Shown: piece by piece, positions 21,535-32,600 of the stretch
Numbering within the stretch: position 1 is the first letter of the stretch
Layout of the letters: each line of letters begins with the position of its first letter
NCBI GenBank assembly: GCA_965112735.1
Contig: OZ218953.1
Coordinates: forward strand, 5,270,001 to 5,334,000
Direction of reading: 5' to 3'
Length of the DNA stretch: 64,000 bases
Origin: Phaeosaccion multiseriatum
Taxonomy: Eukaryota; Ochrophyta, other classes
Notes under the pieces: model-generated
What the model was told of the DNA's origin: nothing
The model's input: the letters and a program-made list of their open reading frames with translations, nothing else
Databases searched by the model: none
Program-made: the position numbers and the translations under genes

Positions 21535-23691
21535 AGAAAGCGAGAGGTACAAAGAGAAGGCGCAAAGAATCATCGCCAGGGAAGCTTCCAGTTGAGGAGG
21601 AAGAGGACGGAGAGCTTAAAGCGGCGAAGGGCAAAGGAAGTGTCGACACAGCAGAACCTGACACTTCGCGGGTGGCGGTGCCAGAGGCTTCCTCATTCGG
21701 GGGTGGCGGTATTGGTGGACTTTTATCGAACTTGCTGAATCCGTCAGCCTCGCCTCTGGCAAGCGCAGACGCAGCAGCGGGAGGAGGCGCAGAAGAGAGC
21801 GGAGTGCCCTCCTCCGAGCAAAAGGAAATCAAGCTCTTCCCCGCCCTCCGAGGCGTCATTCCGCAGATTTTCCTGACTGTGGGATCGGCCAAGCTTGTCA
21901 AGATGCTTCCGAATGACCAACCCACCACCATCCGCAAAGCGCGGATAATTTTCTGTGTGTACTTTGCTGTCTTTCAGGTGAGTGAGGGAGGAAGGAGGGA
22001 GGAAGGAAGAAAGCGAGGAAGGGGCCTGTGGTATGGGCGGCAAGGTGGTGTTTCCACGAGCGGCGGTACGCATCACATCGTGAGGCGCCCTGGATCTTCA
22101 CTCTTCTGCGTTCGTCCTTCCTTTCCCCTCCCGCGTCTGCCCCCCCAATTGCCAACTGGCCCCTGACACGTGGCGCCTTCCCCTCCATCCTTTCGCTTTG
22201 CTCTTTTCGCCGGTGCAACTCTGCATTTTCTTGGGCCCCGGGCTCTGACAAACAAACAGGTGGTGTCCATGGTCCTTCGTGTGCTCATTTGGAAGAAGAA
22301 CGACCAAACAATGCTGGAGATTCCTCCCCCTCAGAAGATGATGGAGCTGCTCAGCAAGAGCATCGACAATACGGAGATTCAAGGCATGGTGCAGAAGCCC
22401 TTGACGAGAAAAGTGTCCATCAAAGCCTACGACATGGGCGTAATCGATGGTGCGCAACAAAGACTGGGCCGGGAGGGAGAGGGAGAGGGGGGGGGGGGGG
22501 AGGACAACCCCCTATGGCCGTCGTCTGTCAATGAGACGACGAAAGAAGAGCCCCGCGGAAGCTTCTCAGAGAAGCGAGCATTATCATATCACACGCGGCT
22601 CTCTTCAGTCCTGCGCGTGGCCTCAGAGTGCTCTGCCCCCGCCTCAACCCTAACCCGCACCCGTCCCCTGGCGGTCGTGCCTTTCTATGGTGCCTCGCTA
22701 TGGTGTGTCTCTTATCCTCACCCTCCACCCCCCACCCCTCAGGCCTGCGCCGCAGCCAAGTAATGCAGTCGGTCTTCATGACCTTTCTGCACATGCGAAT
22801 GGGCATGATCAAGCCCATCGTCTTCCAGGTGTGTCTGGATTGCCATCTGCGCGTGTAGGTTACCATCCCTCCTCTGAATGTGCTTCAAAGAACTTGAAAG
22901 TCAATGAAGGGTGGGAATGTCTGGGCTCGGGTCTCGTCAGGCTGCGGTAAAAGTCGAGCAGTGAGAGCTGTGTGTGTGTGCTTAGAAGATTGGGGGGTGG
23001 GGGTGGGGGACTGACTACTGCCGCCCCTCTGACGACGAGCCATGAGCAGTAAAGCGCTCTTCGCTGGGTGGTGCTGCTCTTGCTTCTGCTGGTGCTGATG
23101 CTGCTGCTACTTGCAGTGATTGTGAGCAGGGGGGTGGAGCGTCCCTCCTTCTCCCCCCAACCACCTCTTTCTGACTTGTCGAATGACTTTGTGCACTCCC
23201 AATCGCCTCTGCTTGTTGTGTCTCTGAATGCGCCTGCCCAGGCCGTGTACGGTACCTGGGGCTTACTCAACAACCCTTTGGTCCACATCTATCTGTTGGG
23301 GAGGAAGGCAGAGGGGCGCAGGGAGCGGCCCTTCCGCCCCCCTGCAGGCATGAAGGACATTCAAGCCTTCATGGCACAGGAGCAGAAGAAGATGGAGGCC
23401 AGTCTCGCCGAGAAAGAGGCAGCAGCAGCAGCAGCAGAGGAAGCAGCGGCAGCAGCGGAAGAAGGGGGAGGAGACAACAGCAGCCACGACGATAGTATCA
23501 AAGTAGCATCAACAAAAGCAACAGCAGCAGCAAAAGAGGAAACGGGGCCTACGGTGGAGGAAGATGAAGACGTCGACATTGAGGTGGCGGATTTGGGTGA
23601 CATGTACGGGGAGGAGGAGGGCGACGGGGAAGAGGGAGGAGGGGAGGGGGAAGTGGCAGGCGGGTCCTCCGGCTCGGCCGAGAAGGAGTAG
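21171..23691 (+). CDS. SND3/PHO88-family ER membrane protein with long N-terminal extension
   Basis: Exons: 21171-21977, 22260-22449, 22743-22828, 23242-23691, phases consistent. Downstream of about residue 220 it matches the PHO88/SND3 family: QPTTIRKARIIFCVYF (membrane segment), KVSIKAYDMGVIDGLRRSQ, VMQSVFMTFLHMRMGMIKP (membrane segment) and LLNNPLVHIYLLGRKAEG..RPFRPP. Yeast Pho88/Snd3 is an ER protein of the SRP-independent targeting pathway. Family members are usually about 180-200 residues. This one has about 220 extra N-terminal residues, beginning with a signal-like hydrophobic stretch (AAVVVACAW) followed by basic, Ala- and Glu-rich low complexity, and an acidic C-terminal tail. The ATG at 21171 is the first ATG in frame. 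Confidence 0.83.
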
Positions 23692-24234
23692 GGAGGCGGC
23701 AAGAAGCAAGGGTGCGTGCTTTAGTGGCAGCGGGTCACTCACTCACTTCCGCCGACCGACAGGGCAGAGACTCATCGTGCGCTGTATGTGTGGGAGCTCG
23801 CAGCAAGTGTCTTGCTGCTGTAACATGGTTTTACCCCTCTCTTGAGGGTGTGCTATATTTTACTTTGCAACGTCGCACGTTCTTCTCCCCAACCCCATTT
23901 TCATACACCACGCCCTCTTGCGTGGTTTGTTTGTCTGTCTGTTCCTTTGTTTCTTACTGTGTGCTGCCGTGATGAAACAGTAACACAACAGTCCGCTTTC
24001 ACCCCCAATAATTACTCCATACCCTTCTTTGTACCGCATACACGACAACGCCCTTCTCGAGCGCTTTATGGCATATCTTACCCACGCTGCATCACGCCCT
24101 TATCAACCCAGGTCGCCTGAGACTTAATTATACCTACCTACCTACCTACCTCCTTCCTACCTACCTATATACCACCCCCCCCCACCAACTCTACAATTAT
24201 ATACCGGCCGACTGCGACATGGGAGGAGAGGAGC
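23692..24234. other. Convergent 3' intergenic region
   Basis: No gene seen. It contains a (CCTA)n/(CTAC)n run at about 24137-24168, a C-run near 24174-24184, and presumably the two 3' UTRs. Confidence 0.6.
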
Positions 24235-25698
24235 TCACCTCAATTTCATAAGGACGATTGAGGCAAAGGCGATGAGTCCCACGAAGACCGTCACCCAGGC
24301 CTTGTACACCTCCACATCATCCTCCTCGTCCTCCTCCTCCGAGCGCGCATTGGGCAGCTGGCCGTCTCTCCCCGTCTTGCTGCTGCTGTTGGTGCTGCTG
24401 TTGGTCCTGCCACGTCCACCTCCCACACGCCCCTGCTGCTCCTGCTGTGCCAGCAGACGCTTGAGGTTCTCGTTCTCCGAAACGAGTCTGTGATACTCTT
24501 GCAGAATCTCATTGGACACCTCTGGAGACACCCCTTGCCCTTCCTGGGCCTGGTGGGCAACGCTGTGATAGTCCAAGGCTGCCACAGTAGCGGCGGCTGC
24601 CTCTGCTGCTGCGCTCGAGCACACCCTCCTCCTATTCTTTGTGGCCGTTTCCAGCTGCTGCACCACCGCGTCGCTCGCTACAATATCCCTGGCCACACCC
24701 AATGCCTCCCGCGCTACTTCACTATGGGAGCAGGCCACCATCCCGCTGGCCCTGCAGTAGTCTCCCACGGCCGAAAAGGCTCCAGAAGCCCAGGAGGTCT
24801 CCAGCTCGTCGCGATCGCGTTCGGAGTAATCGGAGAGGGTCCTCTGGCGTGCGTCCCTTCCCGGGCTAGTGTCCTGACACTGGTCTTCGCCCTCAAGCGC
24901 CGAGCCTGGGGGGTTAGACCCGCGCCGTATGCTGTCAGCAGGTGATAGTGTGGGCAGTAAGCCGCCTTGGTGGGGAAGTTGAGGACAGAGCGGAATGGGG
25001 GGGCGAGGAAGAGGACGGTAGGATGGTTAGTCATGGGTTGGGAAAAGGGTGTGGGGACACTCTTTCTGTGATGAGGAAGGAACGGTGGGAGAGAGGGGGC
25101 AAGAGCTGGACTGGACCTTACCGATATAGGAGGTGGCGACATCAATTACTTTTCGCATGCCTTGATGAGGGCTCGGTGGCTGCTTCTCGACTTCGGAGGC
25201 TTTCGTTACGGGAGGTGGGAGGTGGGGGGGATGGGCGCAGTTTGGGCATGAGCACGGGTGCAGGAGGAGTAATCAGTGGAACGGAATTGGCAAGGAGGTG
25301 GAGCATGCGCAGGGGAGCAGGAGGACTGAGCAGTGGAACGAAAGGGGGCTCACGAAAAGGATGAAGGGAAGAAGACATGAAACATGAAGAGGGATTTCAG
25401 CTCTTTCTTCTCAACTCAACTCACCGTCACTCAGTCGGATCGTGAGAGGGATGCCAACATCGGTCTGTTCATCCTGCTGCTTCTGCGGCGGTCCTTCTGT
25501 CTCTACCGGCGCTGCTGCTCCCGGTTTCTCAGGTGGTGACATAATCACCCAGCTCGCGCTGCCCCCCCCTTGCCCTTGAGGTGTTGCCCGACACTGCGCA
25601 GGAGAGTTATTCTCTCTTGCTCTCAAGGCCGCCGCGCCGGCTACACCTCCTGCACCCGTCGCTCTCCAGGCCACTTGTGCCGCCTGCCTTGCCGCCAT
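24235..25698 (-). CDS. Putative tail-anchored membrane protein with coiled coil
   Basis: Exons (minus): 25698-25425, 25160-25122 (a 39-bp micro-exon) and 24905-24235, all in phase. The N-terminus is Ala/Arg-rich (MAARQAAQVAWRATGAGGV). The central region is helical with a short coiled coil (SNEILQEYHRLVSENENLKRLL). An acidic linker precedes a single hydrophobic segment at the very C-terminus (VYKAWVTVFVGLIAFASIVL) followed only by MKLR, which is the layout of a tail-anchored protein of ER, mitochondrial or plastid outer membranes. I do not recognise the family. The acceptors chosen restore frame but are supported only by phase. Confidence 0.65.
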
Positions 25699-25861
25699 GA
25701 TTGCCTCCGCTCCTCTATCCTTCTCGTCTTCTTCCGACTCCTGCCCGCCCTCCGCTCTCCTCTGCTCTTACTCCTACCCTTTCGCCCCTCTGCACTTGAG
25801 TAAAGAAGAAATCTTTCTTCCTTTTTATGTATTCGTTCTTTCCTAAGCTACTCTCCGCCTA

Positions 25862-25910
25862 CATTACACCCTCAAGTGCCATCTATGGTTGTCTAAAAGT
25901 AACGTCTCCT
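25862..25910 (-). mobile_element. Retroelement 3'-end fragment
   Basis: On the minus strand this stretch reads CGTTACTTTTAGACAACCAT followed by AGATGGCACTTGAGGGTGTA. It matches 49920-49967 on the plus strand with few differences. It is probably the 3' tail of another, strongly 5'-truncated copy of the same element. A partial direct repeat of AAGTGCCATCTA follows at about 25918. Confidence 0.7.
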
Positions 25911-25962
25911 TTTTTTTAAGTGCCATCTAGCCCTCACTTTTAGTCGGCCCCTGACAAAGTTC

Positions 25963-26221
25963 TGTTCCAGGTTCTGGCCAGCCGGCCGGGTTCCAGGTTC
26001 TGGCCGGCGCCAGCCAGCCAGGTTCCAGGTTCTGGGGGAAAGCGTGTAATAGGTTCCAGGTTCCCCGGAAAAGCCGTGTAATAAGGCAATGATAAGGTCC
26101 CCCTGAACCTGGGTAGAACCTGGGTTCCAGGTTCTGGCCGGCGCCAGCCGGCCGGGTTCCAGGTTCTGGTCGGCGTCAGCCGGCCAGGTTCCAGGTTCTG
26201 GCCTGGGTCGCCTCAGAACCT
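25963..26221. repeat. GGTTCCAGGTTCTGG fold-back repeat array
   Basis: About seven copies of GGTTCCAGGTTCTGG alternate with GCCGGCGCCAGCCGGCC-like palindromes. An inverted copy (GAACCTGGGTAGAACCTGGG) sits in the centre near 26105-26125, so the region can fold on itself. Confidence 0.85.
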
Positions 26222-26623
26222 TGTCACGGGCCGATTTTAGATTAGCGGGCCGCTCGTTTCGGGCGAGTCATTGATAATGAAACTGAAACCTGAAACCTCT
26301 TTTCCCTTTCCATCCCCCTCCTCCTCCCTCACGTCTCTCACTCGTCCCCCGACCCCTCCCTGCTACAATACACTCCATCCCTGCATTCTCTCCAGAGCAG
26401 CAGCAGTTCGGCCCCAAGCAGCACTTTTGGGGCATTTGACTCACGGCTGAAGCCTCTTCCGCCCTGGCTCTTGACTTCTGGCCGAAGGTCAGCCCTGGCT
26501 TTGGCTTTGGGCTTTCGGGTCTTGCTTGCTAGCTTCTGAGCTTCTGGCCCTTGGCCGCAGGCCAGCCCTGGCTTTTGGCCTCTGGGAGGGCCCAAAAGTC
26601 CTGCCTGGGGCCGAAGCAGTAGC

Positions 26624-29600
26624 TCACCGGAGCCACTCTGTGAAGTTGAGCTGGGCCAGCAAGTCGGCGACATGCGGGGCGTCACGGCTCTCGACGAGGC
26701 TCTCCAGGAGAGGCGTCAGTAAGCTCGCCTCACGGCGGAACGATTCAGAGAGCGAGTCGAGCTGAAACGCACTATCCGACGCTTCTCGGTCCTGCTGCTG
26801 CTGTTCCACCAACTGCTGTTCGTGGTGCCGCTGCAAATGTCCCTGATACACATGCGCATAGCTCAGCGAGGTCTTCCATAGAGTAGCAGACAAGCGAGAG
26901 GGAGGCAGGGGGGGGGGGGGGGGGAGGAATGAGGCAAGTACATTTCCACACGAGCAACTCGATGCATTCGATGCAAGCGCTACATCACAGCCCAGACATC
27001 CCGTTCGTCCGTGCATTCGTCCGTCACGTGCGTACATACGTACCTGGAGCATACTTCTGATGTGTCCAAGCACGCCCCTGTGCAGCGGCTGCAGGAAGCA
27101 TCGGTACAGCATGGCCTCTACACACGACTCGTGGAGGGCAGTCAGGTCCCGCACGGACTCCAGGCAACACGCTGCACGTGACGAGAGCAAGCCCCCTCGG
27201 GACAAGAACGGCGCCCACGACACCTCCACCACCTACAGAGGAGGCGCAATTGGTTCCGAGAGGGAGTATGAATGAGAGTTTGACATGCTTGACATATTTG
27301 ACATGTTTAGGCGGCAGCAACAGCAGCAGCAGCAGCAGCACCCTTAGACGAGGGGCCAGTCAGACATCAGACAGCAAAGGTACCCCCCCGACCATGGCTT
27401 AGGCTTAATGCCCGCACAGAGCACAACCAGTACTTACTCCATTCACTCACCTGTGTGGTAATGAACACGTACACCACCCTTGCAAAGTGCAGCAGCGTGC
27501 CGAGGTGGACGTGGTGCCTGTGCCACGCGCTCCTAGACTTGGGTCCTTCGCGCTTCTGCTCGTGCCCCTGCATCTTGCTCAGCTGCAGGGTCTGCAGAGG
27601 TGGGTAGGGGAGGAAGAAAGGTAGATGGGACGTCAGAACGTAAGATAGGTACTTAAGTACGTAGGTACGCAGTTGATACGTAGGAAGGAAGGAGGAAAGA
27701 GGGAGGAAGAAGGAGAAAAGCAGGTAGATGAGTAGGTAGATAAGCAGGTAAGACGTAGGTAGGTAGGTAGGTAAGAAGGGGAGGTCAGCGGTAGTGTGTG
27801 TGTTCCCATATCTTTATCAGGGGGTAGGTGGTACGGTACACCCGACACACCAAAGAAGATAGACGGACGGATGGCAATCAATGGATGTAGACAGACGGGT
27901 GGCAATCAATGGGTGTATTGTAGCCAGACGGATGGATGGCAATCTGCAGGTGTTGAGCTTGACGGATGGCAGATCCAACGGCGTACCTCCACTGTGAAGG
28001 TCAGCTGCAGCAGCAGCGCCGTCACAAGCCCGTAGCGGCTGATGGACTCAGGGGAGGCCACCTCCGCGTACGGCCACGGGACCTCACACTCGAACCTCAG
28101 GCACTCGAACAGGCGCAGATCGATGCACTTAGTCGTCAGGAGGAAGGGCAATGGCAGAGCGCCGGCTGCGGGGGGGGGGCGCGAGGGCGAGTTGGCGAGT
28201 TGGCGAGTTGGTGAGTCGGTGGGGAGGTGGGAGTTGGGGAAAACGAGAGGGAGGTGAGATGATGTGAGGGAGGGGAGGAGAGGAGAGGAGAGGAGAATAA
28301 AGAATCTGTCCAGGATACAAAGAATCTATGGATGGTACGACAGAGTAGGGCCTTTCTTGGAGGGGAGAGCCATCCATTCCGTGAGACTGTGAAGCTGTCA
28401 GTCGTGGTGCTCCTACTCCCGCCCCAGCATTCATCGAGCAACTCCCCTCCCATGCACCTGTGCCGCGCCCCCCTTCCTGCTTCCCCACCTCCCACCCTCT
28501 TCCGCCTACTCATTCTCCCCCCCCCTTCCCTCTCGTCCTTCTCTTGCCTCACCTCCTCCCTCACTTCCTGCCCGGCCTGTAGACGACTCTTCCCTCCGGC
28601 GCTGCAGCAGCGTAATATCACAAATCACCTCTACAAAGTTGGTCAGGGGCACCCCCACACCTCGCAAGGGCCGGGCGAGTAAGCACGGAAGAGTAGCATC
28701 GCCGCCGCCGCCGCTGCCGCCGCCGCCCGGAGGTCGTTGACCCGAGCGTCCTCCCTCGCCTCCTCCTCCTGCCGCCGACCTTGTGGCTTGACTCTGCACG
28801 GCAATCGCCACAGAGGTCTGCAGCAGGTCTGTCAGTCGCCCCTTTTCGGAGAGGAGGAAGGGCAACGCCAAGGCTCCTCCTCCTCCTCCTCCTCCTCCTC
28901 CTTTGGAGAGCAATGGCCGGTGGCGCGGGTCTGCTGTGAGCTGTCGCAGGCAGGCGAAGAGCTCCTGCTGGAAGTGCGCCATGGTGTCTCCGTCCGCCAT
29001 GATCAAGACGCAGCGCAGCACGTGCAGGGCATCCGCCACGCGCAGCTCTTGGACAAAGCTGTGCAGGCACGCAGCGCTCACCCGCCTGTCATCCTCCACC
29101 CATCCATCCACCCATCCGTCCAACCAACAGACGAAAGCCAGCCAAAGAGAGCAGAGAGCACGGGGTCAGACTTAGGGAGGCAAACAAGGGAAAGAAAAAC
29201 ACCTCCAGCAGGCGGTATTCTAGGTGTCCACCAGTCCCCCTTGGTGTGGACTATTCCACAAAGTGTACCAGTCAACAGAGCCGCAGGTGGTGTGGGAAAC
29301 GCAGAGGAGAGCTCCACCCTCTAAATCGGGGGACCTCTCACAACCCAAGCCGTCCGTCCCTGCCTCCCCCCTCTACTCCCACCTTACCTTGCGCTCCTCC
29401 GGACGGCCGTGAGCAGGAAGTCGTCCCACACGACGGAGAAGGGCAGCTGCTCCTGTTGGTGCTGTACCACCAACTGCCGCTGCTGCTGTTTCACCAACCG
29501 CTCCTCGTTGCCGAGTCCCCAGCCTCGCTCCTCTCCTGCCGCTCCCGCCTGCTCCGCTCTCCTCGTCCCCCTCCTCCTCCTCCTCCTCCCCTCAAGAGTA

Positions 29601-32600
29601 CCCCCTTCGGCCCCGTTTAAAAACTTGAGACCGTCATTGTCGTTGTCCCTCTCCTCCAGGGTGTGCCATAAGAAGGGGTGAACTCTCCTGCGTCCCAAAG
29701 CCCCTTCCCCATCCACCAGTAAGCCCTCTCTGGCCGTGCCAGACTGGAAAGATGAGTCCCCAGGCAGCACCTCGATAGGAATAAGTAGGGCACATGAGTG
29801 GTCGGAGCCCCCCCCACCCTTGCAATCGTCGTCGTGCTTCTCCTTTTCGTCGCTCCGATTCCCCACAACCCCACCAGTTAGAGTTTCCGCTCTCCCACTT
29901 TTCTCAGCCTCCTCCATGTCTGACGTCCTCGCTCGCTCATCCAGCGCCGCTTCCCCTCCTCCTCCATCCTCTTCTTCTATTTCTTCTATACAATTGTCTT
30001 CACCTTCCTCTTCGTCCTGCTCCTTCTCTCCGTCCTTACCACTGACCATGACCCAAGCTGCGTCCCCTGCTTCTTCTTTCACCCAACGTTGGCCTCGCTG
30101 GAGCAACTCAGGTAGCGGAGCCTGAGCCCCTCCACCATATTGCTCTTCGCCTGCCCGCCCTCCTCCCTCTCCTCCGCCCCCCCCCGCTCTCCTCCTTGGC
30201 TCCTCCTGACCCCCTCCCTCTGCCCTCCTTTCTTTGCCACCCTGACCGTCGTGACTCCGATCCTTGGCTCGCAGCGTCCAAGCCTGGATGCTGGCACTGG
30301 CACTGGCACTGGCTCCGGCACTGCCATTGGCGCTCCTCGCCAAGTGCTCGACAGCGCTCATAAAGACTCGCCCCCAAGACTCACCCCCAGTGAGACCATG
30401 CTGTTGGTCACCTCGGGCTGACATGACAGCACACACACACACGCAGGTTGCACGGTTCAGAAACAAGAACAATGGACCAAGCAAGACAGGCTAACGGGTT
30501 AGTGGTAAGGAAAGACAGGTGATTCACGGAGTCACCTTTGGTTGGTGTGTATTCTGGCGCCCCTTTGTCGCCCGCTCTTTCCACGTCGGGGCGAGTTCTT
30601 CAACCCAATTCCCGCCCCCCCTTGTGTTCCCCCCTCTTATCCATCCCTCCCTCTCTCTCTCTCTTGTTCGTTCGCTCACCTCTTGCTTCTCTCCCTGCAC
30701 TCCCACCACTCCTCTTGCCTCTGGAACAAGCCTCCTGCCCAAAGCTCAGCTCCTGAATGGTCCTGCTCAGAGTGACTTCGTGCCCCGTCAACACCACGTC
30801 TCTACACAGAGGTTCGAGAAACTCCGGTAGGCCTTTGACGTGCACTACAACTCCGGTGGACGCCACAGCCACCACCTGCCCCGCTTCTCGTCTGTCTATG
30901 GCGACACCAGTCACACCACAAGCCCCCTCCTCATCACTTCCCTCCTCCACCCCTCCCTGGATGTTGTATCCCATGCTGCTTCGCCTGCTGCCCTGCTTTC
31001 TGCCTTTTCTACCAGGGGAGAGAGAAACCAGTCGGCCACTGCCTCGCGTGTGGTCCTCCTCCTCCCCCTCCTCCACACCCCCACCACTACCCCCCGTGTA
31101 CGCATCATTGGTGGCAAACGGCGACGGAGCCCATTCAGTTGCTTCCAGGGCTGCTCCCCCCCCCCCCTCCGCCGCTGCTGCTGCTGCTGCTGCTACTGCT
31201 ACTGCCTTTGCTGCTGCTTCTGCCGCCGGAAGTGAGAAGAAAACCTCCCCAAAGGGATCTTCCAAAATGCCGTCCAACAGCCAGCAGTCCACCATGCCCG
31301 CATACGGAGCCATGCTAGCGCAGAACAGAGACACGCGCCAGTCCATGTCCGTCCCGGCCTCATCACCACTCTCCCCACTTCCGCTCCCACTCCCACCGCC
31401 ACCACCACCGACTCTACCACCGCTTGCCGTCCGTACTGCTCCCTCACGTGTGGGTGCAGAGTGAGAGAGCCCTGCTGCCACGAGCTGATTGTACAGTCCG
31501 TCCAGGAGGTTCCGAGTGGACTCCCGGAGCGGCGGCCACGGGCAGGCAGTAGAGGGGGATGAGGAGGAGGAGGAGGAGGAGGAGGAGGAGGAGGAGGAGG
31601 AGGAGGAGGAGGAGGAGGAGGGGGGTTTCCTCGTGCTACTCTCCTGCTCATACACCCACCACCCCAAGCTTCCCCACACAAGCCTCTGTGCAGCGCTCAA
31701 TTGCGGCCGTAGCAGCGAGAGCTCCGCCTCCAACGCGAGGAGGGTGTCTACCTCCTGAGCAGCTTTGGCGACGGCGTCTGCGGCTCCGGATGACGAGGAC
31801 GAGCTTGACGACAGCGACCAGGGGCGCGCTCGCTTGTGTGTCTGCCGTGTGCGGTGCGTGCGGTGCTGTCTGGTGGTGGTGCCGAGGTTGCTTGTCGGTG
31901 AGGATGTCTGCGTGCGTTGCCGGACGTACATGCCCGCTTCTCTCTCTGTCAGAACGCCTTCGAAGGCGTCCAGCAGAGGGCGAAGAGCCGCCGCAAACGC
32001 CTCCATGACCTGTCCATACTTGACTCGCCTCTGGGGCCCACCCGTCAGGGCTTCCTCCCTGCGGAGAGAGAGAGTGAGCGAACGGTGAGGCCGCCGCCGG
32101 CCAACAGACGAGACGACGACAACGACCAGGGTAAAATTCACAAAAATATCTACACCCCTATTCTCAGCAATAAAGCACTCCCCTCTTTCAACCTCACCAC
32201 TGCACGTCGTTCCTTCGCAGACTCTCGCTAGAGACGTCCTCCAGAAACGCTCGGAGGTAGGCGCAAATGTTTCCAATCTCCAGAAAGCCGTTGAGCAGGC
32301 TTCGCAGGGACATGTGAGAGAGATGAAGGAGGGAGAGGCTCTTGGCCGCTGCAGACAGAGCCAGCGTGCCCTCGAATACCATCGAAGGAGACGAAGCATC
32401 CGACCACGCAGGCCTGTGGGAACGCCCCACATAGAAGAGAGGGCTGTCAAAGCCTTGCAGCATGGCCAGCACTTCCCGAAGCTTATCGAACGGCGTTGGG
32501 GAGGAGATGAGGGGCGGGGGGGGCAATAGAGGTGGAGGTTGGCGGACGTAGGGCGTGGGAAGGGACAGAGGGAAGGAAGGAGGCAGGATGGGGAGGAGAC

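Larger units (their letters stand above)
25699..26623. other. Repeat-rich intergenic region
   Basis: Between two same-strand genes. It holds a fragment matching the 3' end of the rDNA-linked retroelement (25862-25910), a fold-back GGTTCCAGGTTCTGG array (25963-26221), and a degenerate CTTCTGGCC/AGCCCTGGCTTTGG repeat (26440-26600). No coding gene seen. Confidence 0.7.

Noticed and set aside
24137-24168. CRISPR-like or telomere-like short repeat (CCTA)n
   Set aside because: It is a simple tetranucleotide microsatellite without spacers; it does not match a telomere repeat array.
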